Positions 27,766 to 37,524 of a DNA stretch of 64,000 nt are shown here, piece by piece. Source of the DNA: Terribacillus sp. FSL K6-0262 (GTDB lineage Bacteria > Bacillota > Bacilli > Bacillales > Amphibacillaceae); the NCBI RefSeq assembly GCF_037977385.1, contig NZ_CP150277.1:2829001-2893000 (forward strand). The letters are read 5' to 3'. The notes below the pieces were generated by a model. It worked only from the letters and a program-made list of their open reading frames with translations, searched no databases and had not been told where the DNA came from. Positions within the stretch are counted from its first letter, which is position 1. Each line of letters opens with the position of its first letter. The position numbers and the translations under genes are program-made.

Positions 27766-29037
27766 ATGGCTGAAGCAAACAAAATCACAGTAACAAACGG
27801 AGCGTTGCAAGTACCAGACCGTCCGGTCATCCCTTTCATCGAAGGAGATGGAACAGGTCCTGATATTTGGGCTGCCGCTAGCCGTGTACTCGAGGCTGCA
27901 GTGGATAAGGCTTACAAAGGCGAGAAGTCGATTGAATGGAAAGAAGTCTATGCAGGGCAGAAAGCATTCGATAAAACAGGCGAATGGCTCCCGAACGAAA
28001 CATTGGATGTAATCCGTGAATACAAGATTGCCATCAAAGGTCCATTGACGACACCGGTCGGCGGCGGTATCCGTTCATTGAACGTGGCGCTCAGACAAGA
28101 GCTTGATTTGTTTACTTGCTTGCGTCCGGTCCGTTACTTCAAGGGTGTTCCATCACCCGTGAAGCGACCAGAAGATACGGATATGGTGATCTTCCGTGAG
28201 AATACGGAGGATATCTATGCTGGTATCGAATGGCAGAAGGGTTCACCGGAAGTGAAGAAAGTCATCGATTTTCTTGAGAATGAAATGGGAGTACATAAAA
28301 TTCGCTTCCCTGAAACATCTGGTATCGGCATCAAGCCTGTATCCGAAGAAGGTACGAAACGATTGGTACGCGCTGCGATTGACTACGCGATCCAAGAGAA
28401 CAGAAAAAGTGTGACACTGGTCCATAAAGGCAACATCATGAAATTCACCGAGGGTGCCTTCAAGAACTGGGGTTACGAACTGGCCGAGGCTGAATACGGA
28501 GATAAGGTATTCACATGGCAGCAGTATGATAAAATCGCTGAAGACCAAGGCCGCGAAGCTGCTGACAAAGCACAGCAGGAAGCCGAAGCAGCCGGCAAGA
28601 TCATCATCAAGGATGCCATTGCAGATATCTTCCTGCAGCAGATTCTGACTCGTCCTGCAGAGTTCGATGTAGTAGCTACGATGAACTTGAATGGAGATTA
28701 CATTTCCGATGCACTTGCTGCACAAGTCGGCGGAATCGGGATCGCTCCAGGGGCGAATATCAACTATGAAACCGGTCATGCGATCTTCGAAGCGACTCAT
28801 GGTACAGCTCCGAAATATGCTGGCTTGGACAAAGTGAATCCATCTTCCGTCATCCTTTCCGGTGTGCTGCTGCTTGAACACCTGGGCTGGAGGGAAGCGG
28901 CGGATTTGATCACGAAAGCTATGGATAAGACAATTGCATCCAAAGTTGTCACTTATGATTTCGCACGATTGATGGACGGTGCCACAGAAGTGAAGACGTC
29001 CGAGTTCGGTGATGAATTGATCAAAAATATGGACTAA
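27766..29037 (+). CDS. icd: NADP-dependent isocitrate dehydrogenase
   Basis: 423 residues, as in B. subtilis. '[12 protein letters not shown]' at the N-terminus, substrate segment '[18 protein letters not shown]' with Ser104 (the E. coli kinase-target position), '[13 protein letters not shown]', '[11 protein letters not shown]' and the NADP site '[11 protein letters not shown]'. Converts isocitrate to 2-oxoglutarate and CO2. AGGAGGAATCG precedes the ATG; 74 bases after citZ. Confidence 0.97.
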   Translation: MAEANKITVTNGALQVPDRPVIPFIEGDGTGPDIWAAASRVLEAAVDKAYKGEKSIEWKEVYAGQKAFDKTGEWLPNETLDVIREYKIAIKGPLTTPVGGGIRSLNVALRQELDLFTCLRPVRYFKGVPSPVKRPEDTDMVIFRENTEDIYAGIEWQKGSPEVKKVIDFLENEMGVHKIRFPETSGIGIKPVSEEGTKRLVRAAIDYAIQENRKSVTLVHKGNIMKFTEGAFKNWGYELAEAEYGDKVFTWQQYDKIAEDQGREAADKAQQEAEAAGKIIIKDAIADIFLQQILTRPAEFDVVATMNLNGDYISDALAAQVGGIGIAPGANINYETGHAIFEATHGTAPKYAGLDKVNPSSVILSGVLLLEHLGWREAADLITKAMDKTIASKVVTYDFARLMDGATEVKTSEFGDELIKNMD

Positions 29038-29058
29038 CGTGTCAAAGGAGGAATCATC

Positions 29059-29997
29059 ATGGCAATCAAGCGCAGAAAAGTATCCGTAATCGGCAGTGGT
29101 TTCACAGGAGCTACAACAGCATTCCTGATCGCTCAAAAAGAACTGGCGGATGTCGTGTTAGTGGACATTCCGGACATGGAAGACCCAACGAAGGGTAAGG
29201 CATTGGATATGCTGGAAGCATCTCCGGTGCAAGGATTCGATGCACATGTGAAGGGGACTGCGGATTATGCGGACACACAGGATTCCGATGTGGTCGTCAT
29301 CACTGCAGGTATCGCCCGCAAGCCGGGTATGAGCCGGGATGATCTAGTGAACACGAACAGCAAGATCATGAAATCCGTTACAGAACAAATTGTGAAGTAT
29401 TCGCCGAACAGCATCATTGTCGTACTCACTAACCCGGTCGATGCGATGACATACACGGTGTACAAAACATCAGGCTTCCCGCGCAACCGTGTAATCGGTC
29501 AGTCCGGTGTGCTAGACACGGCACGTTTCCGCACATTCGTAGCGGAGGAGCTCAACCTGTCTGTCAAAGATATCACCGGCTTCGTCCTCGGCGGACATGG
29601 CGATGATATGGTGCCGCTCATCCGCTACTCCTATGCGGGAGGCATACCGCTTGAAACATTGATTCCCGAGGATCGCCTCCAAGCCATTGTCGAGCGCACA
29701 CGCAAAGGCGGCGGTGAAATCGTCAACTTGCTTGGAAACGGAAGTGCTTATTATGCACCGGCAGCTTCCCTCCTCGTCATGGTGGAAGCAATCCTGAAAG
29801 ATCAGCGGCGTGTCATTCCATCCATTGCATATTTGGAGGGTGAATATGGCTATAATGATCTATTCCTGGGAGTGCCGACGATCATCGGGGGCGATGGACT
29901 GGAAGATGTCATCCAGCTGGAGCTGACGGATGAAGAGAAAGCACAGCTTGATAAATCCGTTGAATCCGTACGCAAGGTCATGAGTGTTCTTCAATAA
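29059..29997 (+). CDS. mdh: Malate dehydrogenase (LDH-like type)
   Basis: 312 residues. NAD site '[16 protein letters not shown]' with the Asp in '[10 protein letters not shown]', the mobile loop '[11 protein letters not shown]' with the substrate-specificity Arg residues, '[10 protein letters not shown]', and the catalytic His in '[11 protein letters not shown]'. Interconverts malate and oxaloacetate. AAAGGAGG precedes the ATG, 21 bases after icd; it closes the TCA operon with a strong terminator. Confidence 0.97.
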   Translation: MAIKRRKVSVIGSGFTGATTAFLIAQKELADVVLVDIPDMEDPTKGKALDMLEASPVQGFDAHVKGTADYADTQDSDVVVITAGIARKPGMSRDDLVNTNSKIMKSVTEQIVKYSPNSIIVVLTNPVDAMTYTVYKTSGFPRNRVIGQSGVLDTARFRTFVAEELNLSVKDITGFVLGGHGDDMVPLIRYSYAGGIPLETLIPEDRLQAIVERTRKGGGEIVNLLGNGSAYYAPAASLLVMVEAILKDQRRVIPSIAYLEGEYGYNDLFLGVPTIIGGDGLEDVIQLELTDEEKAQLDKSVESVRKVMSVLQ

Positions 29998-30004
29998 AAT
30001 AGCA

Positions 30005-30034
30005 AAGCCTATCCAAAAAAGGATAGGCTTTTTT
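30005..30034 (+). terminator. Terminator of citZ-icd-mdh
   Basis: Perfect 10-bp stem AAGCCTATCC/GGATAGGCTT with an A6 loop, then TTTT. Confidence 0.9.
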
Positions 30035-30037
30035 ATA

Positions 30038-30103
30038 TTTACAAATTCTTAACAGAGAAAGCGAAAACGTATGGTTCACTTTACAGTTGGAAAACGGTAT
30101 GAT
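30038..30103 (+). promoter_or_regulatory. Candidate phoPR promoter with Pho-box-like repeats
   Basis: Two Pho-box-like hexamers, TTTACA (30038-30043) and TTAACA (30049-30054), are 11 bases apart, the spacing PhoP dimers use. A third TTTACA is at 30080-30085, not in phase. TTCACT (30075-30080), 17-bp spacer, TATGAT (30098-30103) is a possible sigma-A promoter. Autoregulation is known for B. subtilis phoPR. Confidence 0.4.
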
Positions 30104-30127
30104 GTTGCATAGAGGGGGCTAGTATCC

Positions 30128-30823
30128 ATGGCACAAAAAGTACTTATTGTTGATGATGAAGAATCCATCGTAACTTTATTGCAATTCAATATAGAAAGAG
30201 CTGGATTTGAAACAGAAACGGCCTTCGATGGTCTGACTGGATTGCAGAAGGCATTGCAGAATACATACGATATGATTGTCCTTGATTTGATGCTGCCGGA
30301 ATTGGACGGCACCGAAGTTTGCAAGCAGCTTCGGCAGAAACAGATTGACACGCCGATCCTCATGCTTACAGCGCGTGATGAGGAATTGGACAAGGTGCTG
30401 GGACTTGAGCTTGGTGCGGATGATTATCTTACGAAGCCATTCAGCCCGAAAGAGGTTGTTGCGCGGATCAAGGCCATCTTGCGCCGTACGAATAAGAATG
30501 ATAATTATTTGGAAAGCGGAGAGATCAAGATTTCGGGATTATCCATATTCCCGGATCAATACGAAGCGTCCATTAATGGAGAATCCTTGAGTTTTACCCG
30601 CAAGGAATTTGAACTCTTGCTGTATCTTGCGAAAAACAAGGGCCGAGTCATGTCACGCGATCAGCTGTTAAGCTCCGTGTGGAATTATGATTTCGTCGGA
30701 GATACGCGAATCGTGGATGTGCATATCAGCCATCTGCGCGAAAAGATCGAACCTGATTCCAAACATCCTGTTTATATCAAGACCATCCGCGGCTTGGGCT
30801 ATAAGATGGAGGAGCCGCAGTAA
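30128..30823 (+). CDS. phoP: Response regulator PhoP (phosphate regulon)
   Basis: 231 residues of the OmpR/PhoB class. Receiver domain with 'VDDEE' acidic pocket, phosphorylated Asp53 in 'IVLDLMLP', Thr in 'MLTARDEE' and Lys in 'YLTKPFSPKE'; C-terminal winged helix with 'FTRKEFELLLYLAKNKGR' and 'VDVHISHLREKIEPD'. The position between mdh and phoR matches the B. subtilis phosphate-starvation regulator. Its TAA shares one base with the phoR ATG. Confidence 0.94.
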   Translation: MAQKVLIVDDEESIVTLLQFNIERAGFETETAFDGLTGLQKALQNTYDMIVLDLMLPELDGTEVCKQLRQKQIDTPILMLTARDEELDKVLGLELGADDYLTKPFSPKEVVARIKAILRRTNKNDNYLESGEIKISGLSIFPDQYEASINGESLSFTRKEFELLLYLAKNKGRVMSRDQLLSSVWNYDFVGDTRIVDVHISHLREKIEPDSKHPVYIKTIRGLGYKMEEPQ

Positions 30824-32196
30824 TGCGTCGGAGCTCTTATGGGATTGCCGTTTATGGATCACTCATCTTGCTGGTCTTTGCGGCAATCGGTTTTATCCTT
30901 ATGCAAATCACAAATGAGTGGTTTATTCTCTGGAGTGTCCTGCTGATTGGTGCAGCGCTGATCATTTCGGTATTGTACCGGCTGCAGGAACGCTATATCA
31001 AACCTGTTTCCGTGACTGCCGAAGTTGCGGAAGAACTGGTGAAAGGGAATTATAAGGCTAGGAATTATGAGAATTTTTACGGGGATGCCGGCAGACTGAT
31101 CCGTTCCGTGAATCAAATCGCGCGCAATTTGCATGAGCTGGAGCTGCTGGAGAAGATGCAGGAGGATCAGCTGGAAACGGTGATCGATAATATGGAAAGT
31201 GGTTTGATGCTTGTTGATGAGCGTGGATATGTCCATTTGGTCAACAGGAAGTTCCTATCCGTTTTCGGAGGAAGGGACAAGGATTATATCGGCCACGTTT
31301 ACCATGACACCATTTCGCAAAGCAATATCCACCATGTCGTTTCTGAGGCATTTCTTTATGAAGAAAAGGTGCGAGATGCTTTCACGCTTCAGCTGGAGAA
31401 GGAAAAGCGCTTCTTCGAAATTGTGGCGGCGCCGATTTTCAATGACTCGTATGATTTGAAGGGTGCTGTGCTTGTATTTTATGAGATCACGGATCTGAAA
31501 CGAGTCGAAGAGATGCGAAAGGACTTCGTGGCCAATGTCTCGCATGAACTGAAAACACCCCTCACCTCCATACGCGGCTTTTCCGAAACGCTGCTGGAGG
31601 AAGGCGCACTGGATGATAAGGAACTCACCGAACGCTTCATTACGATCATCAATAAAGAAAGTCAGCGCCTGCAGGCTTTGGTAAAGGATTTGCTCGAGCT
31701 CTCGCGTTTGGAAAAAGATGAACTTCAGGTGAGGGTGGAGAGGCTCGATTTCAGTTCGATGATTGATACGATCATGCCGATGATTGAGCAGCATGCAGCA
31801 AGCAAGCAGATTGATGTGGAGTTGGAGCTTCCCGACAGCGTCATCATGCGCGGTGATGAGGATCGGCTGAAGCAGCTTGTGATCAACCTGATGAATAACG
31901 CAGTCAATTATACACCGCCGAACGGCAAGGTGAAGCTGAAGGTGACACAATCGAATGATGCAGTGTTTGCCGAGATTTCGGATACCGGAATCGGCATCCC
32001 AGAGGATTCGCTCGACCGTATCTTTGAGCGTTTTTATCGGGTAGACAAAGCCCGCAGCCGTAATACGGGCGGAACCGGACTGGGCCTTGCCATCGTTAAG
32101 CATGTGGTCGAGGCGCATGACGGAACGATCACGGTAAGCAGTGAAGTGAATAAAGGCACCACGTTCTCCATTCGCCTGCCAAAGGCGCTTGGCTAA
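30823..32196 (+). CDS. phoR: Sensor histidine kinase PhoR, without extracytoplasmic domain
   Basis: 457 residues versus about 579 in B. subtilis. Two membrane helices (about 8-28 and 34-52) are separated by only about five residues, so the external PASS/PDC domain is absent. Then a HAMP linker (55-105), a PAS domain (115-225), HisKA with His241 in 'VANVSHELKTPLTSIRG', and the HATPase with 'NLMNNAVNYTP', 'SDTGIGIPEDS', 'ERFYRVDKARS' and 'GGTGLGLAIVKHV'. All catalytic boxes are present and the frame is continuous, so this is a natural short form rather than a broken gene. Coupled to phoP. Confidence 0.93.
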   Translation: MRRSSYGIAVYGSLILLVFAAIGFILMQITNEWFILWSVLLIGAALIISVLYRLQERYIKPVSVTAEVAEELVKGNYKARNYENFYGDAGRLIRSVNQIARNLHELELLEKMQEDQLETVIDNMESGLMLVDERGYVHLVNRKFLSVFGGRDKDYIGHVYHDTISQSNIHHVVSEAFLYEEKVRDAFTLQLEKEKRFFEIVAAPIFNDSYDLKGAVLVFYEITDLKRVEEMRKDFVANVSHELKTPLTSIRGFSETLLEEGALDDKELTERFITIINKESQRLQALVKDLLELSRLEKDELQVRVERLDFSSMIDTIMPMIEQHAASKQIDVELELPDSVIMRGDEDRLKQLVINLMNNAVNYTPPNGKVKLKVTQSNDAVFAEISDTGIGIPEDSLDRIFERFYRVDKARSRNTGGTGLGLAIVKHVVEAHDGTITVSSEVNKGTTFSIRLPKALG

Positions 32197-32222
32197 GATC
32201 GTCCAGCTGGACGATCTTTTTT
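32195..32222 (+). terminator. Terminator of phoPR
   Basis: Stem AAGATCGTCC/GGACGATCTT, loop AGCT, then T-run; begins at the phoR stop. Confidence 0.88.
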
Positions 32223-32288
32223 GTTTCGGCAGGGAAACATGGTAAACTATTGAGAAGAGACAGGAACGATGATAAAGGAGTTTGATGT

Positions 32289-34925
32289 ATGACGAAAAAA
32301 TTGGTTTTGATAGATGGAAACAGCATTGCTTACCGGGCATTTTTTGCCCTTCCATTGTTGAATAATGACAAGGGTATACATACAAATGCCATTTACGGTT
32401 TCACGACGATGCTGTTTAGAATATTGGAAAATGAAAATCCGACACATATGCTGGTCGCCTTCGATGCAGGGAAGACCACCTTCCGTCATGAAACATATAA
32501 AGAATACAAAGGCGGCCGTCAGAAAACACCGCCGGAATTATCGGAACAATTTCCGCTGCTGCGTGAATTGCTGGATGCTTTCTCGATCAAACATTATCAG
32601 CTGAATCAATATGAAGCGGATGATATCATCGGTACACTGGTTAAGCAGGCAGAGGCAGATGATTTTGAAATCAAAGTCATTTCCGGGGATAAGGACTTAC
32701 TGCAGCTTGTAAGTGATAAGACAACGATTCAGCTTACGCGGAAGGGAATCAGCGAAATCGATTCCTATACACCGGATTTCCTGCTGGAGAACATGGAGGT
32801 CAAACCTGAGCAGATTGTCGACATGAAGGCGCTCATGGGTGACAGCTCCGATAATATACCTGGAGTTCCCGGAGTCGGACAAAAGACAGCGGTAAAACTG
32901 CTGAAACAGTTCCAGACACTTGATGGCATTTACGAGCAGCTGGATGCCGTATCAGGGAAGAGCATCAAGCAAAAGCTTACAGACAATAAGGAATCAGCGT
33001 TCATGAGCCGGGAGCTGGCGACGATCGAAACAGAGGCACCAATCGAAGTGAGCCTTGGCGACATCAACTACGATGGATATCAAAGTGCTGCTGTCAGTAC
33101 GATTTTCAAGGATTTGGGCTTTCAGTCGCTGCTTGGGAGAATCGGGGACGAAGGGGCGCCGGAGGAAGAAGCGGAAGAGCTGACCCCGCTGGATGTCACG
33201 ATCGTGGAAGAGATCACCGAGGATTTGTTCACCGGTGAGGATGCGCTTGTTGTCGAAATGCTGACGGATAACTACCATACAGCAAAAATTGAAGGCTTTG
33301 GTCTTGCCAATGCGAACGGTGCGTATTTCATTCCTTCGGATGTCGCATATAAATCCGATGTTTTTAAAGCTTGGGCAGAGGATGCTTCGAAAGCAAAATG
33401 GGTTTTTGATGTGAAGCGATCAGTCGTGGCATTGCTGCACCATGGTATAAGACTGGAGAACGCCGATTTTGATTTACTATTGGCATCTTACTTGATAAAT
33501 CCATCCGAAAATCACCATGATATCCCGGCAATCGGGCATCGTCTTGGTGAGGGGGATGTTTTATATGATGAAGAGGTATACGGCAAAGGTGCAAAAATGA
33601 AAGTGCCGGATTTGGATGCTTTCAGCGAGCATCTTGGCAGGAAAGCAATGGTCATCTACAAACTCAAGCCAGAGGCGGAAGAAAAGCTGTCGGGCTACGA
33701 ACAGCTTGACTTGTTCCGTAATCTGGAGATGCCGCTTGCTGCCATCCTAGGCGAGATGGAATATCTTGGTGTGCAGGTCGATGTGGATCGTATCAAGGAG
33801 ATGAAGGAAGAACTTGGCGGCAGACTGGCTGAAATCGAACAAAAGGTGTATGCATTAGCCGGTGAGGAGTTCAATCTGAATTCCCCGAAACAACTCGGCC
33901 CGATTCTTTTCGAGAAACTCGGTCTGCCGGTCATCAAAAAGACGAAGACAGGTTATTCCACATCAGCAGATGTATTGGAACAGCTTGCTGATCAGCATGA
34001 AATCATTCAGCAGCTGCTATTGTACCGCCAGCTAGGCAAGCTTCAATCCACTTATATCGAAGGTCTGCTTAAGGTTGTGGATAAGGAAACGAATAAAATC
34101 CATACCCGGTTCAATCAAGCATTGACGCAAACCGGACGATTGAGCTCAACGGAGCCGAATCTGCAGAATATCCCGATCAGACTGGAAGAAGGACGCAAAA
34201 TCAGACAAGCTTTCGTTCCATCAAAAGAGAAGTCCGTCATCTTTGCCGCCGATTATTCCCAGATCGAGCTGCGTGTGCTGGCACATATTGCAAAGGATGA
34301 AAAATTGATCGAGGCCTTCAATGCGGATATGGACATTCACAGCCGGACAGCAATGGATGTTTTCCATGTCGAAGAGAAGGATATCACGAGCAACATGCGC
34401 CGCCAGGCAAAGGCGGTCAATTTCGGCATCGTATATGGTATCAGCGATTATGGATTATCCCAAAGCCTGGGTATTACACGGAAGGAAGCACAGCGGTTCA
34501 TCGATCGTTATCTCCAGAGCTTCCCAGGTGTGAAAACATATATGGAAGATATCGTCCAGGATGCCAAACAAAAAGGATTTGTCACAACCATCATGAACCG
34601 CAGGCGCTATTTGCCGGATTTGACCAGCCGGAACTTCAATGTGCGCAGCTTTGCCGAGCGTACGGCGATGAATACGCCGATCCAGGGCAGCGCAGCCGAT
34701 ATCATCAAGAAAGCGATGATTGATTTGGCAGCACGCTTGGAAGAAGAGCAGCTGGAGGCAAAGCTTCTCCTGCAAGTGCATGATGAATTGATTCTGGAAG
34801 CCCCGGAATCTGAAATCGAGAAATTGAAGGAAATCGTGCCGGATGTCATGGAGCACGCAGTGGAGCTCGATGTGCCGCTGAAAGTGGAATACGCATACGG
34901 AAAAACATGGTACGACGCGAAATAA
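32289..34925 (+). CDS. polA: DNA polymerase I
   Basis: 878 residues. An N-terminal 5'-nuclease domain (1-300; 'LIDGNSIAYRAFFALP', 'EADDIIGTLVKQAE', 'GDSSDNIPGVPGVGQKTA'), a middle 3'-5' exonuclease-like domain (about 300-470) that lacks the DxE and other acidic residues and so should not proofread, as in other Bacillus Pol I, and the polymerase domain with 'ADYSQIELRVLAHIA' (motif A), 'RRQAKAVNFGIVYG' (motif B) and 'LLQVHDELILEAP' (motif C). Repairs gaps and matures Okazaki fragments. AAAGGAG lies before the ATG. First of polA-mutM-coaE. Confidence 0.97.
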   Translation: MTKKLVLIDGNSIAYRAFFALPLLNNDKGIHTNAIYGFTTMLFRILENENPTHMLVAFDAGKTTFRHETYKEYKGGRQKTPPELSEQFPLLRELLDAFSIKHYQLNQYEADDIIGTLVKQAEADDFEIKVISGDKDLLQLVSDKTTIQLTRKGISEIDSYTPDFLLENMEVKPEQIVDMKALMGDSSDNIPGVPGVGQKTAVKLLKQFQTLDGIYEQLDAVSGKSIKQKLTDNKESAFMSRELATIETEAPIEVSLGDINYDGYQSAAVSTIFKDLGFQSLLGRIGDEGAPEEEAEELTPLDVTIVEEITEDLFTGEDALVVEMLTDNYHTAKIEGFGLANANGAYFIPSDVAYKSDVFKAWAEDASKAKWVFDVKRSVVALLHHGIRLENADFDLLLASYLINPSENHHDIPAIGHRLGEGDVLYDEEVYGKGAKMKVPDLDAFSEHLGRKAMVIYKLKPEAEEKLSGYEQLDLFRNLEMPLAAILGEMEYLGVQVDVDRIKEMKEELGGRLAEIEQKVYALAGEEFNLNSPKQLGPILFEKLGLPVIKKTKTGYSTSADVLEQLADQHEIIQQLLLYRQLGKLQSTYIEGLLKVVDKETNKIHTRFNQALTQTGRLSSTEPNLQNIPIRLEEGRKIRQAFVPSKEKSVIFAADYSQIELRVLAHIAKDEKLIEAFNADMDIHSRTAMDVFHVEEKDITSNMRRQAKAVNFGIVYGISDYGLSQSLGITRKEAQRFIDRYLQSFPGVKTYMEDIVQDAKQKGFVTTIMNRRRYLPDLTSRNFNVRSFAERTAMNTPIQGSAADIIKKAMIDLAARLEEEQLEAKLLLQVHDELILEAPESEIEKLKEIVPDVMEHAVELDVPLKVEYAYGKTWYDAK

Positions 34926-34946
34926 GCACGGAAAGAAGGACAAGGA

Positions 34947-35771
34947 ATGCCGGAATTACCAGAGGTGGAAACAGCCAGGAGGACATTGGAACAGCTTGTC
35001 GTCGATAAGACGATTGAAGATATCACCGTCCGCTGGCCTAAAATCATAAAATTCGATGAAGGGATGGATCGTTTCATAGAGCGGCTGAAAGGACAGACTT
35101 TCCGCTCTATTGGCCGAAAAGGAAAGTTTCTCATGTTCTATTTGGATGGAGATGTGATTGTGTCCCATTTGCGGATGGAAGGGAAGTTCTCCGTCAAACC
35201 GGAAACGGAGCCGGATGATAAGCATACCCATGTCATCTTCCATCTGAAGAATGGGGAACAGCTGCGATATAATGACGTACGGAAATTCGGTACGATGCAT
35301 TTGTTCAAGGAAGGACAGGAGTATGACACACCGCCGCTCACCTTGGTTGGCCCAGAGCCCTTCGATGAATCCTTCACTTTGGAGTATTTCAAGGAAAAGG
35401 TGCAGCGAAGCAGCCGGATGATCAAAAATATTTTACTCGATCAGTCGGTGGTGGCTGGCTTGGGCAATATTTATGTGGATGAAACGCTCTTTAAGGCGGG
35501 GGTGCATCCGGAACGCCGCGGCTCGTCGATGGAGGACATAGAATTGGTCCGCATCCAGCAAGCGGCTGCTGAAACCTTGCTGGAAGCAGTTGAAAAGGGC
35601 GGCAGTACAATACGCAGTTATGTGAACAGCCAAGGGAAAATCGGGACGTTCCAGAAGCAATTGCTTGTATACAGCCAGCAAGGAACCCCATGCCCGAATT
35701 GCGGCAGGGAGATCATCAAAATCAAAGTCGGCGGGAGAGGCACTCATATCTGCACGGCCTGTCAGCGGTAA
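34947..35771 (+). CDS. mutM: Formamidopyrimidine-DNA glycosylase
   Basis: 274 residues. Removes 8-oxoguanine and cuts the abasic site. N-terminal 'PELPEVE' (catalytic Pro2 and Glu3 after Met removal), 'GRKGKFL' with the conserved Lys, helix-two-turn-helix 'DQSVVAGLGNIYVDE', and a C-terminal zinc finger 'CPNCGREI' ... 'HICTACQR'. Lies 21 bases after polA; AAGAAGGACAAGGA precedes the ATG. Co-transcription with polA links gap-filling with base excision. Confidence 0.97.
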   Translation: MPELPEVETARRTLEQLVVDKTIEDITVRWPKIIKFDEGMDRFIERLKGQTFRSIGRKGKFLMFYLDGDVIVSHLRMEGKFSVKPETEPDDKHTHVIFHLKNGEQLRYNDVRKFGTMHLFKEGQEYDTPPLTLVGPEPFDESFTLEYFKEKVQRSSRMIKNILLDQSVVAGLGNIYVDETLFKAGVHPERRGSSMEDIELVRIQQAAAETLLEAVEKGGSTIRSYVNSQGKIGTFQKQLLVYSQQGTPCPNCGREIIKIKVGGRGTHICTACQR

Positions 35772-35789
35772 AGGAGGAAGGAACAAGCC

Positions 35790-36398
35790 ATGGGCATTGT
35801 AATTGGACTTACAGGGGGCATTGCATCCGGAAAAAGTACCGTAAGCGATTTGTTCAGGGAATACGATATTCCGGTCATTGATGCAGATGTAGTCGCCCGG
35901 GAAGTCGTCGAGCCTGGGGAGCCTGCCTTGGCAGCCATTGTCGATGCGTTCGGAGCAGAGATCCTGCTTCCCGACGGGACGCTGGACCGGCCGAAGCTGG
36001 GCGGTATCATCTTCCGGGATCCACAGAAGCGGGAGGTGCTGAATGGTATCGTACATCCTGTCGTCAGGGAGAGGATGACTGCTGAGCGTGACCGTCTCAA
36101 GTCCAAGCATCCAGCAGTCGTTCTTGACATCCCGCTGCTGTTCGAAGGCAAGCAATTGCATCTAGTGGATAAAGTTGTCGTTGTATGCGTCGATCCCCAA
36201 GTGCAGCTGGAGAGACTGATGCTCCGTAATAGCTTGACGGAACAGGAAGCATTGGATCGAATCGGAAGCCAGATGCCTTTGGACGATAAAGCGGCCCGAG
36301 CCGATGCGATCATCGATAACAATGGTAGCAGGGAAGAAACGAAAGAACAGCTGAAGCAGCTCTTGATATCGTGGAACATTATAGGAGGAGCCCAATGA
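35790..36398 (+). CDS. coaE: Dephospho-CoA kinase
   Basis: 202 residues. Last step of CoA synthesis. P-loop 'GLTGGIASGKST' at residues 6-17, 'DADVVAREVVEPGEPAL', 'HPVVRERM' and 'DIPLLFEG' are all present. AAAGGAGG precedes the ATG, 18 bases after mutM. The stop codon lies within the loop of the operon terminator. B. subtilis ytaF, found between mutM and coaE there, is absent. Confidence 0.95.
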   Translation: MGIVIGLTGGIASGKSTVSDLFREYDIPVIDADVVAREVVEPGEPALAAIVDAFGAEILLPDGTLDRPKLGGIIFRDPQKREVLNGIVHPVVRERMTAERDRLKSKHPAVVLDIPLLFEGKQLHLVDKVVVVCVDPQVQLERLMLRNSLTEQEALDRIGSQMPLDDKAARADAIIDNNGSREETKEQLKQLLISWNIIGGAQ

Positions 36399-36414
36399 AA
36401 AGGGCTCTTTTTTT
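36388..36414 (+). terminator. Terminator of polA-mutM-coaE, overlapping the coaE end
   Basis: GAGCCC (36388-36393) / GGGCTC (36402-36407) with an 8-base loop that contains the coaE stop codon, then TTTTTTT. Confidence 0.8.
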
Positions 36415-36492
36415 GTTCGCATTTTTATCTCAATATGTTATACTATTTTTAGATATTTACAATATAGTGTGACACATTAAGGAGGCAATATG

Positions 36493-37524
36493 ATGACAAC
36501 ACGTATAGCGATTAATGGATTTGGCAGAATCGGCAGATTGGTTTGCAGACGAGCGATGGAAATGCCCGATTTGGAAATTGTGGCAGTGAATGCTTCCTAT
36601 CCGGCAGAGACGCTGGCCCATCTTCTGCGTTATGACAGTGTACATGGTAATTTGGAGAATGATATTTCCGCAGAAGCAGGTGCAATCGTATATGACGGAA
36701 GAAAAATACGTGTCGTCGGGGAGCGTGACCCAAAGCTTTTGCCGTGGGGAGAGCTTGGAGTGGATGTCGTCATTGAAGCAACAGGGAAATTCTGCTCCCG
36801 GGAAGCAGCCTCTGCACACTTGGATGCAGGTGCAAAGAAGGTCGTCATTACAGCCCCGGGGAAAAACGTGGATGCTACGATTGTAATCGGAGTCAATGAC
36901 CAGATTTATGAAAGCGAATTGCATCATGTTGTTTCCAATGCCTCTTGTACAACGAATTGCCTTGCGCCTGTCGTCAAAGTTTTGGATGAGCGATTCACCA
37001 TCAGGAATGGTCTGATGACGACGGTTCATTCCTTCACGAATGACCAGAAGAATATTGATAATCCGCATAAAGATCTGCGCAGGGCCAGAGGCTGTACACA
37101 ATCGATCATCCCGACGACGACAGGGGCAGCCAAAGCACTTGCAGAAGTGCTGCCCCATCTGAAGGGCAAGCTGCATGGCATGGCCTTGCGTGTTCCGACT
37201 CCGAATGTCTCGCTTGTCGATTTGGTCGTGGATGTGGAAGAGGATGTCACTGCAGAACAAGTCAATGATGCATTCCGCACGGCAGCAGAAACGGATATGC
37301 GGGGCATCATAACCTATAGTGAAGAACCGCTGGTTTCCATCGACTATACGACGACACCACAATCCGCTGCGATCGATGGCTTATCGACAATCGTCATGGA
37401 AGGGAAAAAGATAAAAATAATTGCCTGGTACGATAATGAGTGGGGTTATTCCTGCCGGGTGGTTGATTTGGCCCAGCTGGTCGGCAGCGGTATAGTCAAG
37501 GCCGAGCGGGCAGAAGTCATATAA
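36493..37524 (+). CDS. gapB: Glyceraldehyde-3-phosphate dehydrogenase GapB (gluconeogenic type)
   Basis: 343 residues from ATG 36493, 7 bases after AAGGAGG; ATG 36490 is possible too. 'INGFGRIGRLVCRR' NAD(P) site, active-site 'SNASCTTNCLAP' with the catalytic Cys, 'TTTGAAKALAEVLP' and 'WYDNEWGYSCRV'. Residue 33 is not the Asp that marks glycolytic NAD-dependent GapA ('VNASYPAET'), which fits the NADP-preferring GapB. The position between coaE and speD also matches gapB. In B. subtilis it is repressed by CcpN on glucose; no operator was identified here. Confidence 0.93.
   Translation: MTTRIAINGFGRIGRLVCRRAMEMPDLEIVAVNASYPAETLAHLLRYDSVHGNLENDISAEAGAIVYDGRKIRVVGERDPKLLPWGELGVDVVIEATGKFCSREAASAHLDAGAKKVVITAPGKNVDATIVIGVNDQIYESELHHVVSNASCTTNCLAPVVKVLDERFTIRNGLMTTVHSFTNDQKNIDNPHKDLRRARGCTQSIIPTTTGAAKALAEVLPHLKGKLHGMALRVPTPNVSLVDLVVDVEEDVTAEQVNDAFRTAAETDMRGIITYSEEPLVSIDYTTTPQSAAIDGLSTIVMEGKKIKIIAWYDNEWGYSCRVVDLAQLVGSGIVKAERAEVI

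Noticed and set aside
28243..29136. 297-codon antisense frame spanning icd and the mdh start
   Set aside because: Covers two clear enzymes on the opposite strand; translation is Cys/His-rich and unlike real proteins.
30823..32196. PhoR shortened by a frameshift or internal stop
   Set aside because: The frame is continuous, the start is coupled to phoP in the usual way and both membrane helices are intact, so it is a natural short form.
31255..32385. 376-codon antisense frame across phoR
   Set aside because: Shadow of a well-supported gene; low-complexity His/Cys-rich translation, no family features, overlaps the phoPR terminator and polA start.
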